Source: an uncultured Fluviicola sp. (lineage in GTDB: Bacteria; Bacteroidota; Bacteroidia; Flavobacteriales_D; Crocinitomicaceae). From it: 64,000 nt of DNA. The stretch covers positions 1 through 64,000 of the forward strand of contig CAJVYC010000013.1 of NCBI GenBank assembly GCA_913009205.1, in the 5' to 3' direction. Positions 35,470 through 45,096 of the stretch are shown here, in pieces; positions within the stretch are counted from its first letter, which is position 1, and every line of letters begins with the position of its first letter. A model generated the notes under the pieces. That model worked only from the letters and a program-made list of their open reading frames with translations. It searched no databases and had not been told where the DNA came from. The translations under genes and the position numbers were made by a program.

Positions 35470-37212
35470 ATGAAATGTATTTTACTTTTTTATTTGCTTC
35501 TGGTAATTATTAGCTCGTGTTCTGAGCCTGAAAAGAAACAGTTCAAATATGCAGGCGGAAAAATTACCATGGCTCTTGATAACGAGCCAACCACTTACAT
35601 TCCGAGGAAAGTAATGGATTACTATTCAGCTGCTGTTCTAAGCCAGATTACGGAAGGACTTGTTGGTATGGATAGCAAAACAACGAAAATTGTACCTCGT
35701 TTGGCCAAGTCATGGACAGAAAGCGAAGATGGAAAGGTTTATACGTTCACTTTACGAGAAAACGTAAAATTTCATCCCCACAAAGCATTCAAGTCCGATG
35801 AAGATCGAATCTTAACAGTAAAAGATGTTTTAAAAAGCTTTGAACTTGGCTGTTCAGCAGATAAAAAAGGAAGAGAATGTGCTACTTACTCAATGGTCTG
35901 TAAATCAATTGTTGTCGGAGCAGATAATTACTTTCAGAAGAAATCAAGTAAAATTAGTGGAATCACGGCTAAAGGGAATAAAATTACGTTCAAGCTGACG
36001 CGAAGTGACCACAATTTCCTTTACAAATTGGCCAATGTAAATTCAGCTATTATTTCGAAAAGAATAGTGGAATCTGGAAATGAATCTGACGTTGTTGGAA
36101 CTGGACCTTTTTTGTACGGCAAATATAGAGGAGGAGATCAGGCATCATTGGTATTAATTAAGAATCAAGATTATTATCTAAAAGACACAAAAGGAAACGC
36201 ACTTCCGTATTTGGACAGATTGGAATTTATTTTCCAAAGCCGGAAGATGGAACAATTGGAAATGTTCGAAACTGGACAAATTGATCTGATCCTAGGGCTT
36301 CCAACAAGTCGAATTACTAGAATGCTTGAAGGTCGAATTGAAGACTTTAATTCAAAACCGCCTAAGTTAATTCTAGCGAATAACCCGTTACTCGAAACGA
36401 ACTACTACTTTTTCAATCTACAAGATGAAAGGTTTAAAGATCCTAAAGTTCGTAAGGCGTTTAACTATGCCGTTGACAAGCAATTAATTGGACGTGAAAT
36501 TCTTAGAAATCAATATTATGACATTGGAGATTATGGAATTACACCACCAATTTCAAAAGCAATTAAAGGATACGATTTTAAAAGCATTAAAAAAGCAGGT
36601 TATTCTTTCGACCCAGTCAAGGCAAGAAAATTACTCACAGAAGCAGGTTATCCAGATGGAGAAGGGTTTGGATCTGTTGAATTGAGATACAGCATCAACG
36701 ATACACATTCAGCTGTTGCTGATGAATTCTCAAAGCAAATTGCTAAGGTTCTTAAAATTAACGTCAATATTGATGGCTCTACTTTCGAACAATTAATTAA
36801 GGATGGCGAATCTGGAAACGGCGACATCTTCAGATTGGGATGGAATGCCGATTATCCAAGTCCGGAATCGTTCTTAGTCAATTATTACGGCAAAAATGTT
36901 CCAGATGATCCAAACGAACCTTCTAGAGTTAACAAGAGCCGTTACAAGAACCCTGTTTTTGATGAGTTTTTTGAACGTGCAACAGGAACTAAGAAAAAGT
37001 CGGATCAATTGAAATACTTCGCGAAAGCAGAATTAGCGCTACTTCAAGACCCACCTTTCATTCCTCTTTGGTATACAGGCGACATAGGGATTACGAATTC
37101 TTACATTCGAAACTTTCACTTCAACGCCTTGAACTACATGGACTTTACCTATGTCTACATTAAAGAATGGACAGAAACTGAATACCAAAAAAAAATGAGT
37201 TCTAAAAAATGA
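35470..37212 (+). CDS. ABC-type peptide-binding lipoprotein (SBP_bac_5/OppA family)
   Basis: 580 residues. Lipoprotein signal with lipobox ISSC (Cys17). The body follows solute-binding family 5: ALDNEPTTYIPRKVMDYYS, LAKSWTESEDGKVYTFTLRENVKFH, VRKAFNYAVDKQLI, FRLGWNADYPSPESFL, and LLQDPPFIPLWYTGD near the end. It would bind oligopeptides or similar ligands for import. No permease or ATPase gene is adjacent, so the partner transporter lies elsewhere. The downstream TonB-dependent receptor is 122 bp away. Confidence 0.88.
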   Translation: MKCILLFYLLLVIISSCSEPEKKQFKYAGGKITMALDNEPTTYIPRKVMDYYSAAVLSQITEGLVGMDSKTTKIVPRLAKSWTESEDGKVYTFTLRENVKFHPHKAFKSDEDRILTVKDVLKSFELGCSADKKGRECATYSMVCKSIVVGADNYFQKKSSKISGITAKGNKITFKLTRSDHNFLYKLANVNSAIISKRIVESGNESDVVGTGPFLYGKYRGGDQASLVLIKNQDYYLKDTKGNALPYLDRLEFIFQSRKMEQLEMFETGQIDLILGLPTSRITRMLEGRIEDFNSKPPKLILANNPLLETNYYFFNLQDERFKDPKVRKAFNYAVDKQLIGREILRNQYYDIGDYGITPPISKAIKGYDFKSIKKAGYSFDPVKARKLLTEAGYPDGEGFGSVELRYSINDTHSAVADEFSKQIAKVLKINVNIDGSTFEQLIKDGESGNGDIFRLGWNADYPSPESFLVNYYGKNVPDDPNEPSRVNKSRYKNPVFDEFFERATGTKKKSDQLKYFAKAELALLQDPPFIPLWYTGDIGITNSYIRNFHFNALNYMDFTYVYIKEWTETEYQKKMSSKK

Positions 37213-37334
37213 TTTTCCAAAATATTACTCTGGTGAATTAAGCAACTAACAACTTTTGAATTGCGCAAATTGGTATTCCCACCGAAACAATTAGCTCTAG
37301 GTTTACATTACTATTAATAATTAAACTTCTACAA

Positions 37335-39827
37335 ATGAAAACGATTTTAATACTGCTTTGCCTTGGAATTAGCAGCGCATTCGCTCAGCAACCGACACAA
37401 ACAGTGAGAGGGAAAGTATTTGACTCTGAGAGCCAATTCCCACTAGTTGGGGTAAAAGTGCAAATTTTCACTTCGGATTCCACAAGTAAATGCCGTGCTG
37501 TGACAGATTTTGATGGTGAATTCAAAATTCCAAACATCCCTGTTGGTAAACACGAATTGACGACGACCATACTAATGTATGATGTTAAAACGATTACAAT
37601 AGAAGTCAACTCGGGAAAAGAAACGATTGTACAAATTCCAATGACGGAAAGCTTTATTGAACAGGAAGCGGTAGTTGTAACTGGGCGAAAGAAAGGTCAA
37701 GTTATCAATGAACTCGCATTAATTTCATCTCAGCAATTCAGTGTTTCTGAAACGGATCGCTATCCTGGTTCACGTTCAGATCCTGCAAGAATGGCGTCTA
37801 ACTTCGCTGGAGTAGGTGGTGCTGATGATTCAAGAAACGATATTGTAATTAGAGGAAATTCACCCCTTGGCGTTGTGTGGAGAGTTGAAGGAGTTGATAT
37901 TCCTAATCCATCTCACTTCTCAATTTCTGGAAGTACAGGTGGACCCGTTTCTATTTTGAACAACAAGATTCTTGCAAACTCTGACTTCTTCATGAGTGCT
38001 TTCCCCGCTGAGTATGGGAATTCTACTTCAGGTGTTTTCGATTTAAAGTTGAGAAAAGGAAATGACTCCAAACATGAATTTACAGGACAGTTTGGTTTCT
38101 TGGGAACTGAATTGATGGCAGAAGGACCAATGGGCAAGGACGGAAAGTCAAGTTATTTAGTGATGGGACGTTATTCTACATTGAGTCTATTCAGTTCGTT
38201 AGGAATTAAAATAGGAACGGATGCTATTCCTACTTATGGCGATGGTGCCTTTAAATTCAATTGGAAGCTGAAAAATGGTGGCGCTCTTTCTTTGTTCGCT
38301 ATTGGTGGCGCAAGCGATATCGCAATTGAAATTGAAAATCCGGGGACATTGGCTGAACAATTGGCTGCAGGAGTAACTACTGAAGAAACATCTGAATTAT
38401 ATGGTGAAGGCGATAGAGACCAATTCTTTGGAACGGCTATGGCAGTTGCAGGATTGACATATAAGAAACCGTTGAATGAAAAAACATTCTTAGCTGCAAC
38501 CCTTGCTTATTCATATGAACAACAAAAATCGAATCATGATTTTATTGATCGAACAGGCAATATCATCGGAGATGATTCAATTGTGGTGCACAATGGTCGT
38601 TACGACTTGATGGCATACGCTTTTAAAATATCAAAAGGATCTGGGTTCTTTAGTATTAACCATAAAATCAATAAAAAACACTTGATCAAGGTAGGAATTA
38701 ATTTAGATGCCTATTTCTACAACATGCATGATTCTGTTTTGGAGGCTGGTCATACAATGGACCCTTCCACGCACGTTTGGGATGAAAGATGGGATTACGA
38801 AGGAGCATCTATGCTTGTTCAACCTTTTGTGCAATGGAAATGGAGAATGACTGAGAAAATGGCATTCACTGGAGGAATACACAATCAATTCTTCTCGTTT
38901 ATGGGGAATGACAAAATCAACATGAGTATTGCAGAGCCTAGAATCGGTTGGAAATTAAAAATGAAAAACGGACAAGCTATTTCCGCCGGTGCAGGAATGC
39001 ATAGTATGACACAGCCAATGTATACCTACTTATACCATCAAGAAGATACGGATGGGGAGAAAGTGTATGAGAACATGGACATGGACTTTTCTAGAAGCTT
39101 ACATACAGGAGTTGGTTATGAAAAAGCATTCAAAAAGAGTTTAAATCTTAAAATGGAAGCATATTACCAGCACTTATATAACATCCCCGTGACTGTCGCT
39201 CCATCTGCGTTTTCATTAATTAATATGGGTAGTGGGTTCCAAAGATTTTTCCCGCAGGATTTGCAGAATTCAGGAACAGGTACAAATTACGGTGCTGAGA
39301 TTACACTTCAGAAGTACTTTGATAAATCATTCTTCTTTATGTTCTCAGGAACTGTTTTTAACTCAACGTATGTTGCTAGTGACAACATTGAGCGCAGCAC
39401 TTCTTACAACGGAAACTATATATTCAACTTGTTGGCCGGTAAAGAATGGAAAGTTGGAGAAAAGCAATCGATCTCATTAGGATTTAAAGCAACTGTCGCT
39501 GGAGGAAAATTATACGGAACTGTTGATACCGCAGCAACTAATACATTTCAAGAATTGATTTATTTGGACGAAGATTTCAATTCAAGACAGTTCCCAGTGT
39601 ATTATAGAATTGATGCTAAAATCAACTGGAAGTTCAACGCGAAGAAAGTAACCCACGAAATTGGATTGGATTTGGTAAACGTTACTGCTCGCCAAAATTT
39701 ACTTGGATTGTCTTATGCTCCTAATTTGTTTGATTCAGTTGCAGAACCGGTAGCAGAAAGATATCAATTGGGTTTCTTACCGCTTTTCTATTACAAGATC
39801 GACTTTAGATTCGACGGTAAAAACTAG
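37335..39827 (+). CDS. TonB-dependent outer membrane receptor with carboxypeptidase-like N-terminal domain
   Basis: 830 residues. Signal peptide MKTILILLCLGISSAFAQQ. Residues about 23-107 are a carboxypeptidase-regulatory-like domain (VRGKVFDSESQFPLVGVKV, DFDGEFKIPNIPVGKHEL). A plug follows with AVVVTGRKKGQ and the NDIVIRGNSPLGVVWRVEGVD segment, then a long beta-barrel of alternating aromatic strands. No SusD-like partner is adjacent, so it is not a polysaccharide-utilisation SusC pair; substrate unknown. Transport would use TonB/ExbBD energy. Confidence 0.9.
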   Translation: MKTILILLCLGISSAFAQQPTQTVRGKVFDSESQFPLVGVKVQIFTSDSTSKCRAVTDFDGEFKIPNIPVGKHELTTTILMYDVKTITIEVNSGKETIVQIPMTESFIEQEAVVVTGRKKGQVINELALISSQQFSVSETDRYPGSRSDPARMASNFAGVGGADDSRNDIVIRGNSPLGVVWRVEGVDIPNPSHFSISGSTGGPVSILNNKILANSDFFMSAFPAEYGNSTSGVFDLKLRKGNDSKHEFTGQFGFLGTELMAEGPMGKDGKSSYLVMGRYSTLSLFSSLGIKIGTDAIPTYGDGAFKFNWKLKNGGALSLFAIGGASDIAIEIENPGTLAEQLAAGVTTEETSELYGEGDRDQFFGTAMAVAGLTYKKPLNEKTFLAATLAYSYEQQKSNHDFIDRTGNIIGDDSIVVHNGRYDLMAYAFKISKGSGFFSINHKINKKHLIKVGINLDAYFYNMHDSVLEAGHTMDPSTHVWDERWDYEGASMLVQPFVQWKWRMTEKMAFTGGIHNQFFSFMGNDKINMSIAEPRIGWKLKMKNGQAISAGAGMHSMTQPMYTYLYHQEDTDGEKVYENMDMDFSRSLHTGVGYEKAFKKSLNLKMEAYYQHLYNIPVTVAPSAFSLINMGSGFQRFFPQDLQNSGTGTNYGAEITLQKYFDKSFFFMFSGTVFNSTYVASDNIERSTSYNGNYIFNLLAGKEWKVGEKQSISLGFKATVAGGKLYGTVDTAATNTFQELIYLDEDFNSRQFPVYYRIDAKINWKFNAKKVTHEIGLDLVNVTARQNLLGLSYAPNLFDSVAEPVAERYQLGFLPLFYYKIDFRFDGKN

Positions 39828-39949
39828 TTGAATTGGGGATTGTGAATTTGACATTCATAGTCTCTTTTTGGTAGAGTGATCATCTAGGGGCATTTCGACA
39901 GGCTTAATGGCAGAAGTGAACTAATTAATGACCTAATCAGTAGTAGATA

Positions 39950-40828
39950 TTACCAAACTGGGCAGCTGTCGCAACCGTTCTTTTGGCGGATATAAAACAA
40001 GAATCCAATGACAGTATTCCAATCGCCGTAACCGAAGGCATGGCGTGCATAGGTTTGAGAGTTGTTCGGTCTTGTCTTCACTCTTAATTGATGCATAAAG
40101 CCTCCTGAAAAACCTGTTTGAACGAAGAAATGCCTGAGGAATTCAGCTCTTAAATTGGCGTGCAAAGAAACTCCATAACCCGACATGCTGATTGTTCTCA
40201 TGTCATAATCTCCACCAAAACGAAAATCGTTAAACGATAAAATACCACCAGCTGCAATTCCCAAATTAGAGGAAAGAACAAATTGATCGTTACTCCCAAA
40301 TTCGGCTAAGTGATCGGTACGCGTTAATTCAAGACGCAGATAGTTCATCCCATCTGAGTTTTCGTAATGGAAAAAATTTCTATTGGTAACAACAGGTTCA
40401 GCTTCGTAATCTCCAGACCATCCAGTCACTGGATCTGCATTTGGGCCTAAGTTTCCGCTTAAAAAAACTTTATTCTCATTATCCATCACATATTTCATGT
40501 GGTCGTAACCGAATGAAATTGCCCAATGATCTTTGAAATAATATCCAATTCTTGCGTTGAACTGAGGAACCGTTAGGTTCGACAATTTCAAATATTGAGA
40601 ACCTGTTATTACAGAAGGATTATCGGATGCTTTAACACCATCAAGCGTAAAGTCATAATCGACTCCGACAAAGTTGATGTTACTTTTTGTATAAGCTGAT
40701 CTATTGTAACCCCAATAACCAAACAAAGTTCCTTTGGCTTTAGAATCCTTGTTCTTGTTTCTATTGTGTTGCCCATTGGAAAACAAAGGCAAGACGATCA
40801 TCAATACTGCAAATGTTACCTTCATCAA
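39950..40828 (-). CDS. Predicted outer membrane beta-barrel protein
   Basis: 292 residues. Signal peptide MMKVTFAVLMIVLPLFSNGQ, then alternating aromatic/polar strands (FNARIGYYFKDHWAISFGYDHMKYV, LHANLRAEFLRHFFVQTGFSGGF reduced here to their pattern) and a terminal Trp, typical of outer membrane proteins. A CDSC pair lies just before the end. No named family is recognised. It begins 2 bp after the stop of the pseudouridine synthase gene on the same strand, so the two are almost certainly cotranscribed. Either ATG of the MM start is possible. Confidence 0.75.
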   Translation of the reverse strand: MMKVTFAVLMIVLPLFSNGQHNRNKNKDSKAKGTLFGYWGYNRSAYTKSNINFVGVDYDFTLDGVKASDNPSVITGSQYLKLSNLTVPQFNARIGYYFKDHWAISFGYDHMKYVMDNENKVFLSGNLGPNADPVTGWSGDYEAEPVVTNRNFFHYENSDGMNYLRLELTRTDHLAEFGSNDQFVLSSNLGIAAGGILSFNDFRFGGDYDMRTISMSGYGVSLHANLRAEFLRHFFVQTGFSGGFMHQLRVKTRPNNSQTYARHAFGYGDWNTVIGFLFYIRQKNGCDSCPVW

Positions 40829-40830
40829 TT

Positions 40831-41796
40831 CTATTTTTTCGTATCTATTGCTTTAACCATTTTCAAAAATGAAACTTCCTTCTCCGTCAAATGACGATAC
40901 ATTCCTCTTGGAAGATCTTTCTTTGTCAATCCAGAAAAAGTCACACGATCCAATTTCGTTACTTTATATCCTAATGCTTCAAACGTTCTTCGAACAATTT
41001 GGTTTTTACCTGAGTGCAATTCAACCCCAACCAAGCGCGCGTCTTCTTCATTAATAAATTCCGCAGCATCGTATTTGATTGTTCCATCTTCCAATTTAAT
41101 TCCTTCGATCAATCTCTTTAAATCAATAGAAGTCACTTTTTTATTCAACTCCACTTGATAAATTTTAGATGCCTTATGAAGCGGGTGCGTAAGCTTCTTA
41201 GCCATATCTCCATCATTGGTGAACAACATTAAACCCGTTGTTTCTTTATCCAATCGACCAACAGGATAAACGCGTTCCTTACAGGCTTTATGAACCAGCG
41301 ACATCACTGTTTTTCTTCCCTGAGGATCGTCCATTGTTGTAATGAATCCTTTTGGCTTATTCAATAAGACGTATCTTTTGTTTTGAGCTTTGATTGATCC
41401 TCCGTCATACTTAACAACATCAGTAGGCTTGACCTTGTAACCCATTTCTGTAATGGATTCACCATTTACGGTTACGACTCCAGTTTTGATCAAAACATCC
41501 GCGTCTCTTCTTGAGCAGATTCCAGCATTGGAAAGGTATTTATTCAATCGAACTTCATCGCTAAAGCTTGGTAAAGGATCCCCCTTTTTCACTCTGTCTT
41601 TAAAGTCTGCAAAACGCCCTTGTCCTTTAGCAGTCTTCGGTTTTTCAGCACTCTTACTTGTGTCTTTCCCCGTTGTTTTGCCTGTCGTTCTTGTTCCAGA
41701 CTTACTTGCCGCCTTAGCGCCTTTGTTCGTTCTAGTTCTACCTTTTAACGCCCCTTTCTTGGTATCGTTAACGGTTCTTGTTTTTCTTGTGTTCAT
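40831..41796 (-). CDS. rluB: RluB/RsuA-family rRNA pseudouridine synthase
   Basis: 321 residues from the ATG at 41796. A TATCTTTG element 21 bp upstream makes the earlier ATG at 41805 less likely. The N-terminal 75 residues are a Lys/Thr/Gly/Arg-rich disordered tail. An S4 RNA-binding domain follows (VRLNKYLSNAGICSRRDAD), then the synthase domain with VGRLDKETTGLML containing the catalytic Asp, and HSGKNQIVRRTFEALGY. It isomerises a uridine in large-subunit rRNA; the exact site (RluB versus RluE/F or RsuA) is by closest family only. Confidence 0.87.
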   Translation of the reverse strand: MNTRKTRTVNDTKKGALKGRTRTNKGAKAASKSGTRTTGKTTGKDTSKSAEKPKTAKGQGRFADFKDRVKKGDPLPSFSDEVRLNKYLSNAGICSRRDADVLIKTGVVTVNGESITEMGYKVKPTDVVKYDGGSIKAQNKRYVLLNKPKGFITTMDDPQGRKTVMSLVHKACKERVYPVGRLDKETTGLMLFTNDGDMAKKLTHPLHKASKIYQVELNKKVTSIDLKRLIEGIKLEDGTIKYDAAEFINEEDARLVGVELHSGKNQIVRRTFEALGYKVTKLDRVTFSGLTKKDLPRGMYRHLTEKEVSFLKMVKAIDTKK

Positions 41797-41816
41797 CGCG
41801 AGCATAATAATTTGTG

Positions 41817-41824
41817 CAAAGATA
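41817..41824 (-). promoter_or_regulatory. -7 promoter element of the rluB-like gene
   Basis: TATCTTTG on the minus strand, a TAnnTTTG match, 20 bp before the chosen ATG. Confidence 0.55.
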
Positions 41825-41927
41825 GGGATTTCGACACTTAGATTGTTCGATTATAGGATAATTCAAGAATTCGAGAGCTTGGTGAGAGTTGTTGGGTATT
41901 ATAAATTAGATGTTAGACGACGGAAAC

Positions 41928-42287
41928 CTACCTCAATGGGTAAAATGCCGATTCAATGTGATCGATTTTAGTTTGGTATTGATTCTTAACAATCGAAACA
42001 ACGTCAAACCGAACTTCCAATTCAACATCGTTTTCTTGAATATACCGATTGGTCACTTTGATTATTTGCCGCTGTTTAGACTTTGTTACCGCCTCAAACG
42101 GTTGACCATAAACGTCGGTTTGTCTGGTTTTTACCTCCACAACGACGAGAAGATTATCGTCTTTACAAACAAGGTCAATTTCTGCCTTTCCCCATTTATA
42201 ATTTCGCTCTAGAATTTCGAAATTCTTCAATGTTAAGTATTGAGCCGCAAGGTCTTCTCCCAATTGCCCAAGTTCAATGTGTTGCAT
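41928..42287 (-). CDS. yraN: YraN/UPF0102-family putative endonuclease
   Basis: 119 residues, the family length. It shows the PD-(D/E)XK-like core of UPF0102: LGEDLAAQYL, then GKAEIDLVCKDDNLLVVVEVKTR with the Glu, Asp and ExK residues, then RFDVVSI. Members are predicted Holliday-junction-resolvase-like nucleases; function is not established. It stands 120 bp from the rluB promoter region, on the same strand as its neighbours, and probably has its own promoter. Confidence 0.88.
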   Translation of the reverse strand: MQHIELGQLGEDLAAQYLTLKNFEILERNYKWGKAEIDLVCKDDNLLVVVEVKTRQTDVYGQPFEAVTKSKQRQIIKVTNRYIQENDVELEVRFDVVSIVKNQYQTKIDHIESAFYPLR

Positions 42288-42336
42288 AGTGATCGGTTTC
42301 TATTTAAGTTAAGGAAAAGAATAAAAAAATTATGAA

Positions 42337-42712
42337 ATGAAACTAAGTTTAATAATTATTCTCCTCACAGCTTTCCATTGACCTTAATTTTACCGAATTC
42401 TATGCTTTTGACTTTAGGTGCTTTCTTTTATTTTTTCTCGGCAGAATTAAATCCAACGAGCGCAAAAACAGCAAAAGTCAATGAGGCTGTTATTAATGAT
42501 TTGAAGAAGTATATGATTAGAAAGGCACAAAAATCATTCCAGCAGATTTAATTGAACCGAATGAAATCGAGCCTGAATGCTCTATTATGCGATTGATGTT
42601 TTTCTTCTTATTTTTGGGAACGATTGACCCACTCATTTCGAATTATGATTATGAACTGTGTGGACGATCATTCGATTACTTGATAATTAGATGGTTCGAT
42701 TTGAGTATTTAG
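42337..42712 (+). pseudogene. Decayed gene for a small protein with a signal-peptide-like start
   Basis: Piecewise reading gives a start MKLSLIIILLTAFH followed by a stop; then, in another frame from 42402, MLLTLGAFFYFFSAELNPTS and VNEAVINDLKKYMIRK; then, after a one-base shift near 42520, TKIIPADLIEPNEIEPE and MRLMFFFLFLGTIDPL up to TAG at 42710-42712. Each piece has protein-like composition, and a single inserted A in AGAAAGGC would join the last two. At least two frame lesions are therefore needed. The family is not recognised. The end merges with TTCGATT-type repeat words, so the 3' boundary is uncertain. Confidence 0.45.
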
Positions 42713-42740
42713 AGTTTAATAAGAAAAAAACAGATGACTA

Positions 42741-42766
42741 ATATCTAAATTCTAACATCCAAAAGC
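42741..42766. repeat. Copy of the TCTAACATCCAAAAG dispersed word
   Basis: The stretch reads ATATCTAAAT followed by TCTAACATCCAAAAGCG, just downstream of rnc. The same word occurs at 28283-28297 and, in related or inverted form, at 41906-41920, 55835-55855 and 55930-55960. Confidence 0.45.
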
Positions 42767-42779
42767 GCAGTGCATCGAA

Positions 42780-43499
42780 TTATAATTCCCCCATCAGTTC
42801 CAGCGTTTCCTTTGCTGCCGACTGCTCTGCTTTCTTTTTTGAAGTTCCTGAGCCACGACCAAACTCTTGTTCATTGATGATAACTACGACTAGATAATTC
42901 CAATTTACACCCTGATTTTCTTCTTTAAGAACATCAAAAACAATAGGCAATCTATTTTTCTGGCTCCAAATAAAAAGTCTGGATTTGAAATCAATCTCTT
43001 CTTCAAGTATTTGATTTAAATCGATGTATTTCTTTAAAATGTGTGCGTTTAGACTCTTTTTTGTGGCTTGATATCCGCCATCTAAATAAAGAGCTCCTAT
43101 TAACGCTTCAAAGGCATTCCCTTCAATGGTCTCTAATTTTATTGATCTGCCCTTACTGTAGTCCAAAATATTGCGTATGCCCATTTCATGTCCAATGACA
43201 CTCAATGTTCTTCTGCTAACTACTTTGGATTTAATTTTCGTCAAGTATCCTTCGTCTTCGTCTGGATACTTATTGAACAGCATTTCGGCGATAACAGAAT
43301 CCAAAATAGCATCTCCTAAAAACTCAAGACGTTCGTTTGAAATCTCACCATTATTATGCGCTATTGACTTATGCGTTAGTGCCGTACTAAAGAAAGCGAG
43401 ATTTTTAGGTGTGTATCCAAAACTTTTCTCTACAAACCGGATTAGATTCAGTTCGTCTTTTGATCTTTTGCGAGAAAATAATGGAAATAGCGCTAACAA
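42780..43499 (-). CDS. rnc: Ribonuclease III
   Basis: 239 residues. Cleaves double-stranded RNA in rRNA and mRNA processing. RNase III signature NERLEFLGDAILD near residues 55-67, second acidic cluster GNAFEALIGALYLDGG, and a C-terminal double-stranded RNA-binding domain (residues about 170-239, GRGSGTSKKKAEQSAAKETL). The only workable start is TTG, placed immediately after the TAG of fabF with no spacing, so translation is probably coupled. The acpP-fabF-rnc order is common in bacteria. Confidence 0.95.
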   Translation of the reverse strand: MLALFPLFSRKRSKDELNLIRFVEKSFGYTPKNLAFFSTALTHKSIAHNNGEISNERLEFLGDAILDSVIAEMLFNKYPDEDEGYLTKIKSKVVSRRTLSVIGHEMGIRNILDYSKGRSIKLETIEGNAFEALIGALYLDGGYQATKKSLNAHILKKYIDLNQILEEEIDFKSRLFIWSQKNRLPIVFDVLKEENQGVNWNYLVVVIINEQEFGRGSGTSKKKAEQSAAKETLELMGEL

Positions 43500-44756
43500 C
43501 TATTGACCGTTGTACTTTTTAACGATAACGCTTGTGTTGTGACCTCCAAATCCAAATGTGTTTGAAAGGGCAACATTCACCGTGCGTTTCTGAGCTTTGT
43601 TGAAAGTGAAATTCATTTTGTTATCCAGCTCAGGATCGTCTGTAAAGTGATTAATCGTTGGTGGAACAATATCATTCTTAACAGCCAATATGCAAGCAAT
43701 TGCTTCAATAGCTCCTGCAGCGCCAAGTAAGTGACCTGTCATTGATTTTGTAGAACTGATGTTCATGTTGTAAGCATCTTCACCAAAAACTTGTTGAATT
43801 GCTTTAACCTCAGCTACATCGCCAAGTGGGGTAGATGTTCCGTGAACATTCACGTAGTCAACTTTAGAAGGGTCGATTTCGGCATCTTCCAAAGCAGCTA
43901 ACATTGTGTTCCGTGCACCAATTCCATCAGGATGAGGTGCAGTCATGTGGTAAGCATCACCTGACATACCGCCACCGATAACTTCCGCATATATTTTAGC
44001 TCCGCGGGCTTTCGCGTGCTCATATTCTTCAAGAATAAGTGCTCCACTACCTTCGCCTAAAACAAAACCTTCACGTTCCAAATCAAATGGACGCGATGCT
44101 GTTTCTGGAGAATCATTACGTGTTGATAGAGCTCTAAGAGCATTGAATCCTCCAACTCCAGCTTCATTGATTGCTGCTTCCGAACCTCCCGTTACAACGG
44201 CATCAACTTTTCCTAAACGGATGTAATTGAAAGCATCAATTATTGCGTTTGTAGAAGAAGCACATGCAGAAACTGTTACATAGTTTGGTCCACGGAATCC
44301 GTACTCAATTGAAATTAGACCTGCAGCGATATCTGCGATCATTTTTGGAATAAAGAAGGGGTTAAATCGAGGAGTTCCATCTCCACTGACAAAGTTTGTC
44401 ACTTCTTCCTGGAATGTTTGGATTCCTCCAATCCCAGATCCCCAAATCACACCAATACGGTCAAGATTTGGATCAGAATCTAGAATTCCAGAGTCCGCCA
44501 CAGCTTCTTTTGAAGAAACCATGGCATACTGTGAAAATCGATCCATTTTCCTTGCTTCCTTTCGGTCTATGTGATCTTGAACATCTAAGTTCTTAATCTC
44601 ACAAGCAAATTTGGTTTTGAATAACGACGCGTCAAAATGGGTAATTGGTGCTGCTCCACTTTTTCCGTTCAATAAGCCTTCCCAATATTCTTCAATATTG
44701 TTCCCGATTGGGGTAAGTGCGCCTAGTCCAGTGACAACCACTCTTTTCAATTCCAT
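43500..44756 (-). CDS. fabF: 3-oxoacyl-[acyl-carrier-protein] synthase II
   Basis: Condenses acyl-ACP with malonyl-ACP in fatty acid elongation. 418 residues. Catalytic triad visible: Cys in VTVSACASSTNA (about residue 165), His in NVHGTSTPLGD (about 305) and His in SMTGHLLGAAGA (about 340). The N-terminus MELKRVVVTGLGALTPIG fixes the start. It lies 38 bp behind acpP and abuts rnc, forming an acpP-fabF-rnc operon. Confidence 0.97.
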   Translation of the reverse strand: MELKRVVVTGLGALTPIGNNIEEYWEGLLNGKSGAAPITHFDASLFKTKFACEIKNLDVQDHIDRKEARKMDRFSQYAMVSSKEAVADSGILDSDPNLDRIGVIWGSGIGGIQTFQEEVTNFVSGDGTPRFNPFFIPKMIADIAAGLISIEYGFRGPNYVTVSACASSTNAIIDAFNYIRLGKVDAVVTGGSEAAINEAGVGGFNALRALSTRNDSPETASRPFDLEREGFVLGEGSGALILEEYEHAKARGAKIYAEVIGGGMSGDAYHMTAPHPDGIGARNTMLAALEDAEIDPSKVDYVNVHGTSTPLGDVAEVKAIQQVFGEDAYNMNISSTKSMTGHLLGAAGAIEAIACILAVKNDIVPPTINHFTDDPELDNKMNFTFNKAQKRTVNVALSNTFGFGGHNTSVIVKKYNGQ

Positions 44757-44794
44757 AACTGAGCCGTTAGTTCAAAAAATATTATCGTAACTAA

Positions 44795-45031
44795 TTAGTT
44801 AGCGTTCTCTTCGATGTATTTAACAGCATCTCCAACTGTTTGGATATTCTCAGCTTGATCATCTGGAATTGCAATATTGAATTCTTTTTCAAATTCCATG
44901 ATCAATTCAACTGTATCCAAAGAATCAGCTCCTAGATCGTTTGTAAAGCTAGATTCGTTTGCTACTTCACTCTCTTCAACACCCAATTTATCTACGATGA
45001 TAGATACTACTTTTGAATTTACGTCTGACAT
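44795..45031 (-). CDS. acpP: Acyl carrier protein
   Basis: 78 residues, acidic, with the 4'-phosphopantetheine attachment serine in [10 protein letters not shown] (Ser about 37). It carries acyl intermediates in fatty acid synthesis. First gene of the acpP-fabF-rnc unit, behind a TTG-N19-TTTCTTTG promoter. Confidence 0.98.
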   Translation of the reverse strand: MSDVNSKVVSIIVDKLGVEESEVANESSFTNDLGADSLDTVELIMEFEKEFNIAIPDDQAENIQTVGDAVKYIEENAN

Positions 45032-45061
45032 TTGTTATTTTTTTAAGGGTTAATTCAGCCG

Positions 45062-45091
45062 CAAAGAAAGCCACAAATTATGAAAAGACAA
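45062..45091 (-). promoter_or_regulatory. Promoter of acpP-fabF-rnc
   Basis: On the minus strand, TTG (45089-45091), a 19-bp spacer, then TTTCTTTG (45062-45069), one base from TAnnTTTG. About 30 bp before the acpP ATG. Confidence 0.5.
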
Positions 45092-45096
45092 AATTA

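Noticed and set aside
41453-41971. A 172-codon rightward frame
   Set aside because: It lies antisense to the rluB-like gene, whose motifs are certain; the hydrophobic reading is the mirror of the Lys/Thr/Arg-rich tail.
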